64,000 nt of DNA from Ciona intestinalis. Taxonomy: Eukaryota > Chordata > Ascidiacea > Phlebobranchia > Cionidae. The translations under genes and the position numbers were made by a program. Location of the stretch: assembly GCF_000224145.3 (NCBI RefSeq), contig NC_020166.2:6805632-6869631 (forward strand). Reading direction: 5' to 3'. Position 1 is the first letter of the stretch. Every line of letters starts with the position of its first letter. This document shows, piece after piece, positions 11,841 to 22,064 of this stretch. The notes below the pieces were generated by a model. The model made no database searches and was not told the DNA's origin. It saw only the letters and a list, made by a program, of their open reading frames with translations.

Positions 11841-12941
11841 GAGCAGTCAAACAGCAGGTATAAAACAAAACTGCACGAGCCAGGATTAAAATCCTGGTTG
11901 TATCCTATGTAGAACCTAAGATAACTATATTGTGGGGTAAGATGGGACATCTTTTGCACATGATATCTCATGTGTCCTAAATCGTGTCTTTACCCTTTAC
12001 AATACCTATAAATTTACGACGGTTATAAGTTTTATAATTCTTAAAAATTACCTTTTTACTACCAAATGGGACAAGAAATAGAATAATGAAAACCTCTATC
12101 ATCTTCCCCTAACACACTATATTACTAAACATTCTAATGCGATCCACATTTAGCAAATTAAATCTTACGTGGCTTATTATTAATCTTTTCTTTATGACAT
12201 AACAGGTCGTTTTGTTACGCGTGTGACGTTACGACAAACTGTTGCGCTCAATCCTGATATGCCTAACAGTCAACGATGGGACCATGATACCACGGTAGGT
12301 TAATGCATTCTTGTGTTGGGGGAAAAGTTACTATATTACTGCATTGGCTTCATGGCAGTAATCCTACAGCGCAGCTGGTATAACTGTTTTAAAAATATAT
12401 TTGTTACTCGTTCGAGTTTTCTGCTTGACTCTCATCATCTATATTATCCGTTTGTTAGTATAATACCTTTCAAAATATGTCCATTGCGAAATTATATTTT
12501 CCACTTCTACTTTCCACACGAAGTACTCTTGCTTCCGATTGTAAAATTTTCTTACAGCAGATGTAACTTTTTTCAGAGCGACAATGAAGACGTCACCAGA
12601 AATGACGTCAAGCGCGAACATGATAACGTCACCAACACTGATAGTTTTGATTTTCTATAAAACTCGCCACGGATGAAGTCGATTTTGGTTCCACGTTTTT
12701 ATGGCGACCATCGACAAAGCTGCTCTTGGGCGACCTTTTGTGCATTTTTAGGCAACTTGAGACAAAGTCCTGAACATTAAAGTTTTTTTACTTATGTATA
12801 TGGCGGCCTAGTGTTGCCATACAGATTTTAAAAGAAATTGGGCAAAAGAAGATAAATTTGGCAACACTTGGCCACCATGTTTTTTTTTAATAAAATGCTC
12901 GCTATTTTGAATTATGCTGCTCTTTCTATCGTGTCTTAAAC
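11841..12941 (+). pseudogene. Second copy of the p53/p73-like 3' end (exons at 12206-12294 and 12577-12660)
   Basis: Near-identical direct repeat of about 10213-11308. It contains the MITE, the penultimate exon (89 bp), the last exon (84 bp, same stop), the 3' UTR foldback and the polyadenylation signal. Differences are small: an inserted CA near its left end, an 11-bp deletion in the last intron, and single-base changes. Both exons stay intact. Together with the N-gap this looks like the other haplotype placed in tandem. A recent real duplication is less likely. Confidence 0.8.
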
Positions 12942-15402
12942 GCTGCTATGCCGCTGATAAAAGTTCGTTTTTATTCGCTAGAATCTTTGAGTTTTAGAAT
13001 CATTTTCCTTTTAATTAGTGGTTAAAGTATCACATTATACTTTTTCGTTTTGGGTTCGTTTTTTTACAACGTCCTATTTTTTGCGTATCTGTGTGAGCGA
13101 AACGGTTTCATTTCATAAAGCAATTTCTTTTCAATTATCTGGTTTATCAAACAAAAGAACATAGTGTTATATTATGCTCAGTGTGGTAAGCCCGTGGTAT
13201 ACCATACAAGGCATACATAGTGCAGAACAGATTGTAGAAGCCGAAGACTTGAACGACGAAAAAGCGAAAATATTCGGGTATATGCTACAGCTACAGTATC
13301 ATCGTACTACAGAGACTTCACAACTTGAAGAAACTAGATTCGTAACCTGTTATGCCGTGTCAAAATAACACGTACGGCTACATATTCTGTAGTGATTACT
13401 AAATGAACTGGTTGTTTTTTTGCTGATTGGTCAGATTGCTCACGTGACTGACGCCTCGCATCAGCTGATTATCCCCGCGTTGATTACTTCGCGCCTAAAG
13501 CGTCTCTTCTACAAAGCGACCACTTCGACACTTCCCAGTTTAAATGAAATTGGTTCCACACCAGGTTACAAGATTGAAGGTGAAGGTTTCAAGAATACTT
13601 TATGCAAGATTTGAGTTAAGTATGTTTATTACATTAGTATTATATTATGACATACTATTTATATACTATAACATATATTTTTTCTTTTGATCCATCAATA
13701 CAGTAACATTATTGCCTTATACAATAAAACTATATGCTACAAGTTTTATGCCTTGCGTTTATTACTAAATTGAACGTCATAGTAGAACAGCACACGACTG
13801 TTGTAGGTTTCGCGACGTTTTTTTCATGCAGTCCATGCACGTTTTGCGTCGATGCAAGGCATTTACCTGTATACTCTATAATTATATTTGCGCTATCAGC
13901 GCGAAGTAAAAGGATGAAAATTGGTAAAGTATTTGCATTATTACGTACATATGCTCCCTTTTAGAAACGTCGAAATCCACTTTGTAAATTTATTCTTTCG
14001 TAACCTTTAACTTTAGTGACACATTTCAATACTTATGTTGTGTACGTTGTCTATGTGCGTCGTTGTACTATTTTTTTCCATGTGATTTGTTTTACCTTGT
14101 CTTGGTATTGTTTATATCCAGTAAGGGAGTTTCTCACCAGAGTAGAAACCTACTACCATTGGCTGGGGTTTTGTCGTGACGTGGTGGCTTTTCACCAACG
14201 ACAGCCACATAAACTGTGGAGGTTTTTTAATCTTGTTTCTATTTTTCGAAGCTTCTTTGGTTAAAGTCATCTAGTTTATTTATGTAATTGCTTCGCGTTA
14301 CATAATTTCTGCTTCCGCATGATTTAGTGTAAATGGCGTCAGAGTTTTGATACGTTAGGACGAATATAACGTCATCTCTATAGGCCAATTTAAAGAATGC
14401 AAAGAATAATGGCATCGCGTCTTCGCGTGTTTAATTAGCGCTAGTTCATTTACCCCAAAGTAATCATGTGTAACCACCCTCGAAGAGTGGCTAATCCTAG
14501 CAATCTAAGTAAATAAAGGCGAACTGTCGGCTTGTTTATTCGTTACCTTGGTATAAACAGATGTACATAGAATACAGAGCGGTAATACCGTTTTAATACT
14601 AAGCTAATATAACCAACATAAAATTTAGATACTCTATATAATTTCTACCACGTGATTCTAAGCATATTTTTCAGAAGATATCCATAACATTGTACTTTAG
14701 TTTTATCAATTAATTGTTTTATAAAGCAACATGCTCATTCATTAGAGCTCAGCTTTCTTGTTATACTACATTGTTGTTGAGATATGTAGCCTATACAACG
14801 TACAGATACGATAAACTTTTATGAAAATTTTGCTTGGATTTAAATTAATAACTTGTTCCTAAGTGGAAAACGATTGTTTAATGTCTTCTTTAATTGTTGA
14901 TTTTCTTTATTTGTGCCGAGTTAGACGACTTCTTCTGTTAGCATGTTGACGGTATAGAATCCTTACACGACTTCGTACTGTAAAAACGTAGATACCCTCA
15001 TTTTACTTTTTTATTAGAAACGTGTATTTCGTATACGAAGGCCTTTAACGGTTCGTAACGAGCATTAGTCTAAAAGTGAGGTATTTTACTCCAAAATACA
15101 TGCGTGGTCAAGCCTTATTTTACTAATAAACATTTCCTTTTCGTGGTGAAAATTTAAGAGTCTGTTTCCGTAACTGCATATTCAAATATGCATATAGTAC
15201 TGTGGGATAAGATAGTAACCAAAAACCATATTTTCTGATCGTGTTTCGGATAATTAACAACGTTACTTTAAATTCACATGGGCTACATGTTTTTAATTTT
15301 GTAAATGTTTTTTAGGCCGAGGGACGAGAATAGAGAATAAAACAGATTCTATGTTATATACCCCACAGTACGATACCCACACATCGTATCTCAATAACAA
15401 AA
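12942..15402. other. Intergenic region after the p53/p73-like gene
   Basis: No gene is recognised. Open frames of 64-82 codons (for example 13174-13368, 13420-13614, 14016-14264) show neither familiar motifs nor convincing splice sites. One MITE lies at 15195-15371. The rest is AT-rich single-copy-looking DNA. Confidence 0.55.
15195..15371 (+). mobile_element. MITE, GGGTAAG subfamily
   Basis: Left end TAGTACTGTGGGATAAGATA and right end TATATACCCCACAGTA. The internal part includes a CTGATCGTGTTT-like block also seen in the other elements. Confidence 0.65.
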
Positions 15403-17131
15403 TTATCTTACCGATTTAAGGTTATTGCTAGCTGAGATATTAAAGATACCAGCAATGAAGAAGAACAACCAACCAAACCATGCGAAGTAAAATCCATAAC
15501 CGAACACTCCTCCTCCGTTAATAACGGTGGGCGCAGCAAACACTGTGTATGCGATGATACCGCCGAGCATTGTCAGACCTAAAAAGTTGGTTCTTTTATG
15601 TTTCCATATTAGTTTTACTTTAAGTTATAGTAGGCCCATACCAAAAAATACAAAAGACACAGGTTTCGGCGATATTGGTTAAAAAAATAAAAGAAATTTT
15701 CATAAGCTTTACTTAATAATTTTGAGTTTAGATAAGTTTTTTTTTTTAAATTGCTTTAATATTTTTAGTTTTTTGTATCCATCACATTTATCGTGGGGTG
15801 ATTTATGTCACCTATTCTCATTTCTGTTGTTGTTCGGCATTGATTGCATGGATGCGTTATAGCTTTATATTTTAATTTGCCAATACAATATTTTACCTGC
15901 CAAAAGGTCTGCCAAACCAATCCCCATTATAACCGATGATTTATGCTTCACTATGCAGAATGCAAAGGCAAGAAAGAGCTTAAAGCCTTGAAAGATACCA
16001 GAGACGATAAAGAGTGACCGGGCAGCCACGAAACTAGGTTCACCATTCCAACCTGTAAGAAACATTAGCATTAATGAATGAATGTAACCATAATCTTGAC
16101 AAAACGACCGTTGTTATATAACATGGGTGTTTCTGTTATACATGGCTTGCAACTTGGACAATTCATTAGTGATTACTGAGTTAGAGCAACTGCATGTGAG
16201 TGTTTTGTCCAAGGACACATACGCCCACAATAGTAGCAAGGACAAGCCTTGAATCCGGGCAAACCTTGAATCAGTCGTTTTCATTCGTACTATATATTGA
16301 TATCATGGTTACGGATCTGTAAGAAAAGATGGATGGGTGGTTTCATCAAGGCCCACCGCTGCCAACACCACTGCGTTGAACGTGTGTGTCCTTGTTTGTT
16401 CAAATTACCAGCCATATACATAAAAAACAATGGCAGTAGGGTGGGGGGAATGGGACACTTTTTCATTCAATTTTCTGGTTCCATTTAGTAAGTAATCAGA
16501 AAGAATGGAATGACAAAAATGCATTCTTGATTCATCAACACATAAGCTATGTGTAGACCTACGTTTTGGCAAACCTACGTTTCATTTTATTGCTAGACAT
16601 CCTAGTTACCAACAGTAAAACACATCTCCCGGTAACCACAAGCACAGTGTTGGTCACTTAAATGTTTATAACACAATCCTGTCACAGATATCCATTGTAA
16701 TAAGTTGATTGTAAAATCGCATTGGTGGAACATGTGAGAATTATATAACCGAAGCTCCGTGACTCTAAAGAGGCATTATTATTGTTTTAGGAAATTTGGA
16801 TTAAGGTGCTAACGTTTATACAAGTAACAACGGTCAACGGGATTCGTTTAGAACGGATTTTATAATTCTTTGAATGTTCTTTGTTTACTGGCAAATGGGA
16901 TGAGGAAATAGAAGTGCCCCATCTCCCCCCACTAATTATAATTAAGTAGCTGTAAATATACGAACCTATTCCTGCACATTGGTTCCTGAGGCAGCCTCCC
17001 CACAACCCAGAGTTACTGATCGAAGTGTAGTACCACCCCTTGGATGTCATACACACGATGTAACACGTCATACCAATCATTGCAATGGCTGTAGCTGCAC
17101 CATTTTTGCCATGGTTAAAATCACCAGTCAT
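15403..17131 (-). CDS. Four-pass PMP22/EMP/claudin-like membrane protein
   Basis: Exons (coding order): 17131-16966, 16052-15897, 15578-15403; 165 residues. The ATG at 17131 opens a short cytoplasmic N-terminus. TM1 is about 10-28. The first loop carries W, then GLWGGCLRNQC, the W..GLW..C..C signature of the PMP22/claudin superfamily. TM2 lies around SLFIVSGIFQGFKLFLAFAF, TM3 around LTMLGGIIAYTVFAA, TM4 around FAWFGWLFFFIAGIFNI. Members act in cell-cell junctions or membrane organisation. The first loop is shorter than in classical claudins, so PMP22/EMP-like is as likely as claudin. The end reads KSVR then stop, but GTAAGA at that point could also be a splice donor leading to another exon, so the C-terminus is less sure than the rest. 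Confidence 0.85.
16140..16265 (-). mobile_element. SINE fragment in an intron of the PMP22/claudin-like gene
   Basis: Shares TTGGACAA...CATTAGT, GAGCAA and CCAAGGACACATAC with the longer SINE copy at 31735-32100, in the same orientation. It is a partial copy. Confidence 0.5.
16434..16936 (+). mobile_element. Composite or interrupted MITE
   Basis: The left end CAGTAGGGTGGGGGGAATGG is at 16434. The matching right end (TTTACTGGCAAATGGGATGA, then CCCCATCTCCCCCCACTA) lies 450 bp away, instead of about 190 bp. Either a second element or other DNA has inserted, or two damaged copies lie next to each other. It lies in the first intron of the PMP22/claudin-like gene. Confidence 0.55.
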
Positions 17132-17809
17132 TTTTAACTTACTCTGAAAAAACTAAGTCAACCTAAAATCTAAATGTGCCCCGGTGTTATAAACGATTTC
17201 AAAATATTATATACAGTGTTGTCTTGTACTCATGGTTTAAATTTGAATTTATAGTGTCATATGTCCACGCATAGTAAACATATACAGCTGCATATTTACA
17301 TCTTGGTTTCAAAGTCTTAAGTTACCTAGTGTTGTTTACATAAATTAAACACTTGTAACCGTGAGTTATACAGAGTACCTACCTATGATTACACTGACTA
17401 TTATTTTATAAAACGACAAAGAAATTCTCTAAACCTCCAATTCTAAATCTATAATCAACTAAATACCGACAGATATTTCACCACACATAACCACAGTCTT
17501 AAGGTATGGAGACGCAACGCCCAGATCATGAGATCTTATATTGGACGAGCCTTCGCCCCATGTTCAAATATTTGAAAAACGAAAGCAAACAGAGTACAAA
17601 ATGAAGAAATAAACACAAATAGAACCAACTTATATGGTTCACTGTATAGAAGAAAAAAGCAAGGTAATTAACCCACGAAAGCAAACAGAGGACATAATGA
17701 ATAAATAAACATGAATGGAACCAACTTGTATGATTCACTGTATAGAAAAAAAATTACATTAAACAAGGTAACCAACCAATAACACTTGTATAGCACTACA
17801 CTAGTGGTT
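17132..17809. other. Spacer between the membrane-protein gene and the ferritin-like gene
   Basis: Upstream region of the PMP22/claudin-like gene and 3' flank of the ferritin-like gene, both on the minus strand. It contains a short imperfect direct repeat around 17575-17760 (AAAGCAAACAGAG...ATAAACA...GAACCAACTTGTATG blocks). No TATA box or other gene is convincing. Confidence 0.5.
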
Positions 17810-19262
17810 TTAAAGTGTTTTGTCAAAGAGATAGTCTGCTAGCCCTTGGTTGCTCGATCTTGCGCGAATCGTTTCCAACGAATGTAAATGTTGTTGTAGT
17901 GTGGACAGAGTTTCGGTTTGTTCAACAATGAATCGGTTCAAGATCTTCGTAAGCTGTAAAGTTTATGATTATAGGTAAACATATTTCGACATACATAAAT
18001 TTGCGCTTATAATTAAGACAAAGTTAAATGTTCGCTAGGTTAAAACTGATTGATATTTTAAGAATAGAGAAATATTTGCCACTTATTTATGATGGACAAT
18101 GTGTATACGAAGAATGTATTTTGAATTTATAAGGTATCGTGGTGTTGCTACAACATTATACCATGCACCTACATCAACGTCCAGTTTAGAAGCCTCATGT
18201 ACAGAGTAGAGCTCGGTGGTAATATCCTGTTCCATCGTCTGAGCAAGACGAAGACACGAGGTGGCGCTAAAGGTACACGAGTTGGTGTCTGTCGCCTGAA
18301 AAAAGTTGTCGGTCTGAATACCAAGTCGTATTGTTACACGTTGATGACTATGTAGATTGCAAGTTATTAGATGTAGCTATATTTCTACTTAACACTACAC
18401 ATTATGAGAACTTGCTAAAATAATAAGCTTTCTGGTCAAAGAATAAAAACTGTGCATTGAAAATATATGTAAGAAAACACCACAGCGTACCTCGATGGTT
18501 GACGTTTGAAAATCAGCTCCTCGAGTCGCAAGATAGTCGATGAGAAATTTGACCTGCGTTCTTGTACGGTCGGAACGATGTTGAAAGAACTTCTGCAGGT
18601 TCAATAAACACAATGTGTTTGAACGACACACTGACGCCTGTTGTATATGGTGACAAGAAACGATAAATATGATGGTGCGTACCATTTAACCTATAGTAGG
18701 GTGGGGGAAGATGGGACACCTTTTCGTTTAGTTTTCTCTTTCCATTTGGTAGTAAACAAAGAACATTCAACGAATTATAAAACCGTATCCTTACGACTTC
18801 CACATACCGTTGGTAATTGTTTAAATTACGATCAGGGTATTTAAATATTATGTATTAAATGTGTCCCATCTTCCCCCACCCTACTATATATATTGTTTTA
18901 TTATGTTTCGTTTTGTCGTAACACGTAAAGTTAGACTGTATTCTGATGTTGCAGTAAAATCATTTATCAAACTGATAATCTAAAAGTCTATTACAGTAGG
19001 GTGCGGGAAGACAGGACATCTTTGTTTTAAACAATTAGCAATAACGGTTTATGGAAGTCGTGAGGATACGGTTTTATAATTCTCTGAATGTTCTTTGTTT
19101 ACTACCAAATAGGACGGTAAAATAAAATGAAAATGTGTTCCATCTTCTCCCATCCTATATCAAAAGCACACAAGTACTTACCATTGCGGTGTAGAAATAG
19201 GAACATTTAAGTTTTGAATTAATGTGCTTTCCAAGTACGTTTTCCAAGTTTTTTGGAAACAT
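17810..19262 (-). CDS. Ferritin-like protein with degenerate ferroxidase centre
   Basis: Exons (coding order): 19262-19182, 18637-18491, 18295-18173, 17953-17810; all introns phase 0; 164 residues. The product aligns along the whole ferritin four-helix fold: INSKLKCSYFYTAM matches the helix A block INLELYASYVYLSM; NLQKFFQHRSDR matches the helix B start; FIVEQTETL matches NEQVKAI; QGLADYLFDKTL matches the ferritin C-terminal SGLAEYLFDKHTL. Of the seven ferroxidase positions of human H-ferritin, Glu27 becomes Lys, Glu61 Arg, Glu62 Thr, His65 Gln and Glu107 Ala; only Tyr34 and Gln141 remain. Iron oxidation is therefore unlikely. It may be a structural light-chain-like subunit, a storage form or a neofunctionalised protein. 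No secretion signal and no CAGTGN iron-responsive loop is seen just upstream. The start is the first ATG in frame and gives a normal but short N-terminus. Confidence 0.85.
18692..18888 (+). mobile_element. Full-length MITE (GGGTGGGGGAAG subfamily) in ferritin-like intron 1
   Basis: A near-perfect example: left end CTATAGTAGGGTGGGGGAAG, right end CTTCCCCCACCCTACTATA, about 197 bp. It is bounded by TA, consistent with TA target-site use. Internally it has CCATTTGGTAGTAAACAAAG and an ACGATCAGG block. Confidence 0.85.
18992..19159 (+). mobile_element. MITE in ferritin-like intron 1
   Basis: Left end CAGTAGGGTGCGGGAAGACA, right end CCATCTTCTCCCATCCTATA. It lies in opposite internal orientation to the element at 18692-18888, about 100 bp away in the same intron. 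Confidence 0.75.
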
Positions 19263-20678
19263 GACTTTTACCTGTCTATACTTTCTTTTGAAAAACTAAA
19301 CGCTTATTATTAACTCAATTCACCCAACAATCTAAACTGTGATACCGGTTTGTGTTTAGCGAGAGAAACTGCTGTTAGAGTGTGTCGTACGAGATTCTGG
19401 GACACGCTTGCATGGGTAATAATTACAACCGGGTTTGTGGGAAGCGTTTGCAGCTTTCGTATTAAATTTTTGTGGGAATTTCTCACGAGTCAACCAATTA
19501 CACACGCAGTACGCTTTGCGGGCGGTAATTTTAAATTAAAGGTAAGCCTGCGGAGTGACTGAACTGTATTGGTATAAGATGGACGTAATAGAAAAGGGGG
19601 TTAGCATGCCAATTTTATCACATTTAAAGTTTTGTAAGAAACATTTGACCACAAACTCTTTTTCGTGATCTTATGTGCTGTGGGGAAAGATGGTACGTGT
19701 TCTCTCTTTCCCCCCCATCCCTATATTTTATCTTATACGCCACAGTACAATCACTTTCGGAATTTATATCGGTATAACAATTAAGTAAGCACAGTCTGAT
19801 ATGGTAAGGCGGGAGAAGACGGAACACCTTTAGAACATAATATGCAAATATCCGGATCGTGTTATTCCTGATCGTGATTAACATCAACAGTCTATACAAA
19901 AGTCGTGAGAATAAGGTTTTTATACCTCTTTGAATGTTTTGTGTTTACTACGAAATGGGACGAAAAAATAGAATAAAAAGTGTCCCACCTTCCCCTACTT
20001 TACTACATATTTTGCAGCAAAAGATACCTTTGACTTATTTATACGTTGTACAAAAATCGAACGTTTTAGATAAGGCTAGAATAGAAAAAGAACCAAAGAA
20101 ACAAACAAATGCAAAAAAATGGGCACAAAATAAACAATGGGCAATCAAAGCTTAATCGTCATCAATCAAGCGGATACGGCCCGCTTTATTGAAAAAGCTA
20201 ATGTCGGTATGTCATCTCTGAACTAACACGTTGGTACAGAATCGTGGTATCAAGTGCGTTAAGTCTGGCATGCGCTGATCATACACCACGTGCTAGAATG
20301 GTAAATGTTCACCAATCATATTCGCCGAGGCTCCTGATCGCGACTCTTTTTTTTATTTATTCCATGTTAGGTTACTATAGGTCATAGGCGCCGTGGAAGA
20401 ATACTCGGACACGCTTAAGCGCGTTTAGCGGTTTTTCTGAAGGTTGTATGTGAAAAGCTTTAAAATAGTCAGTTATGTGTATTTTTTGCACAGACAGAGC
20501 TGATTGAACGTATGAGACATTTACCCAATCAAAAAGGCAGGAAACGTGAGTAATTTTGCAGCAGTCACTATAATTTGTAACGTTTTGCAGTTCTTTAACA
20601 GCTGCGAGAAGAAGTGCTTATTGATAAAGGAACAGTTACAAATACCGTAAATATATTTTGCATTTCTGTGTATTAAAT
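19263..20678. other. Divergent intergenic region between ferritin-like (-) and TIR (+) genes
   Basis: Holds the promoters of both flanking genes, but no TATA box can be assigned with confidence. An AG at the sequence TATAGACAG just upstream of the ferritin-like ATG could be a 5' UTR acceptor. A 71-codon open frame at 19350-19562 is not recognised. It contains one MITE and a small MITE-like scrap near 19677-19725. Confidence 0.5.
19799..20008 (+). mobile_element. MITE upstream of the TIR gene
   Basis: Left end TATGGTAAGGCGGGAGAAGA, right end GTCCCACCTTCCCCTACTTT. The internal GTTTACTACGAAATGGGACG is the shared landmark. Confidence 0.7.
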
Positions 20679-22064
20679 ATGGGAACTGCACCTTCCAAGA
20701 CAAGTGCCCAACACGCTGTTGCCACTCCCGTAGTTGCACGGCCAAAGTCATCTAAAAGCCCGCAAGTTGACGTCAAAGATGTAATGATAAGTTACAGTCA
20801 CCAAGATGTTGGCGCCATGAGAAAATTAAAGTCAATGTTGGAAGGTAGTGGGTTGACAGTGTGGGTTGATGAAGCAGCACTTACACCAGGGTCAGTGTTT
20901 TTACGGGAGATTGGTGAAGCCATCGTTGCTTCTCGCCTGTTCATTGTGCTTTTAAGTGGGGATTCTGTGCAGTCAAAATACTGCCAGGATGAGGTCTCAC
21001 TTGCTTATGTTTCAAACAAAAATATTTTTGCTGTTTCATTGTTACAGTATGATGATATCACTAAAGTCATGGACTTGGGCATGAAACTCACGCTCTCTTG
21101 TGTGCAGTGGACCTTCTTGAATGAGGACACTGAAAATGCAATGAATGCGCTTTTGGGGAGCTTAAAGCTTGCTTTGAGTAAAGTAGAGGGTGGGAGCAAG
21201 GAAGAGAATGAGGAAGGCCAGGGCGAATCTGATGCAGATGATGCAACAAATGTTATGAATAAACAAGCACTTAATTTTCGCCTGCATGCCAAAAGAAGCT
21301 CTGACATGCTACCTGTTGAAACTGTTCCTGACAACCTGATGGCCCAGGAATTCTGGAAGTTAAAGTTTGGAGATGTTAGTGAGGTCGAATGGGTAAAATT
21401 TGCAGACACAATGAAAACTCATATGTCATCAATGTGGAATTCAATTCATATGTCAGCAAAAGATGTGAAGGATATGCTCAAGCTTATTGGAACGGAGATG
21501 GATGTAGAGAATGGTATGCTGTCCTACATCAATTATATTAAGTTCTGTAAAAAAGGGAAAGAGATAGTTGCTTTGGATGAAGCAGTGCAACTGTTTGCTT
21601 CTGCCACTGTCGCTGTGAAGGAAGTTTTTAATATTTCTTCTTCTGTCCGGCTGACTGCCATAAAGAACCTTGGCGATCATCAATCTAAAGCTGTTATCAA
21701 CGTTTTACTGGATCTGTTGTATGATGAAGAGCAAGATGTACAAGTAGTGGCGGCAATATCTCTTGCTCATGCTGCAAGTGGAATCACAAGGAATAAAACG
21801 AGAAGTACAGTGGTCAATGGACTCCTGGGATGTCTTTCTAGTAACGACCGACTCGTTAGAGAGAGTGGGTGTCTTGCTCTCGGAAGAATGAAGAGCAAAG
21901 CTGCGATTGCTAAACTTCTTCATCTCTGGAGGAATGACACAATTTCCTCTGTAAGAGAAGCTGCACAGATTGCTATTGAGCAGATAGGAGGTGATGAGGC
22001 AGAGAGAGCTATGCATGTTACCAAGGTGCTCAGTGATGAAATACAAAAGCTGAAAAAGAATTAG
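20679..22064 (+). CDS. Intronless TIR-domain protein with C-terminal HEAT-like repeats, probably myristoylated
   Basis: 461 residues in one exon. The start at 20679 is preferred to the ATG 21 bases upstream because it has A at -3 and G at +4 and creates MGTAPSK, a good N-myristoylation motif (Gly2, Ser6, Lys7), predicting membrane attachment. The TIR domain spans about 32-165: VMISYSHQD strand A, VWVDE, then REIGEAIVASR, where Glu77 aligns with the catalytic Glu of NAD-cleaving plant TIRs, followed by FIVLLSGDSVQSKYCQDE. An acidic linker (about 170-190) leads to a helical segment (EFWKLKFGDVSEVEWVKFAD, about 224-243) that I cannot assign to a family. Residues about 325-450 hold two or three HEAT/armadillo-like helical pairs (SVRLTAIKNLG, VQVVAAISLA, VRESGCLALG, VREAAQIAIEQIG). 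It ends in a basic, possibly coiled tail. It could signal innate immune or cell-death responses or cleave NAD+; enzyme activity is inference only. The lack of introns contrasts with the 16-exon neighbour. Confidence 0.9.
   Translation: MGTAPSKTSAQHAVATPVVARPKSSKSPQVDVKDVMISYSHQDVGAMRKLKSMLEGSGLTVWVDEAALTPGSVFLREIGEAIVASRLFIVLLSGDSVQSKYCQDEVSLAYVSNKNIFAVSLLQYDDITKVMDLGMKLTLSCVQWTFLNEDTENAMNALLGSLKLALSKVEGGSKEENEEGQGESDADDATNVMNKQALNFRLHAKRSSDMLPVETVPDNLMAQEFWKLKFGDVSEVEWVKFADTMKTHMSSMWNSIHMSAKDVKDMLKLIGTEMDVENGMLSYINYIKFCKKGKEIVALDEAVQLFASATVAVKEVFNISSSVRLTAIKNLGDHQSKAVINVLLDLLYDEEQDVQVVAAISLAHAASGITRNKTRSTVVNGLLGCLSSNDRLVRESGCLALGRMKSKAAIAKLLHLWRNDTISSVREAAQIAIEQIGGDEAERAMHVTKVLSDEIQKLKKN

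Noticed and set aside
11657..11971. Minus-strand open frame of 104 codons spanning the N gap
   Set aside because: Open only because Ns are read as unknown residues and it crosses an assembly misjoin.
13174..14264. Possible small genes downstream of the p53/p73-like gene
   Set aside because: Three unrelated frames without recognisable motifs or joining splice phases; not enough to call a gene.
18513..18844. Open frames running through a MITE near the ferritin-like gene
   Set aside because: Their translations recur wherever the MITE occurs (for example near 50243 and 62769), so they reflect repeat sequence and not genes.
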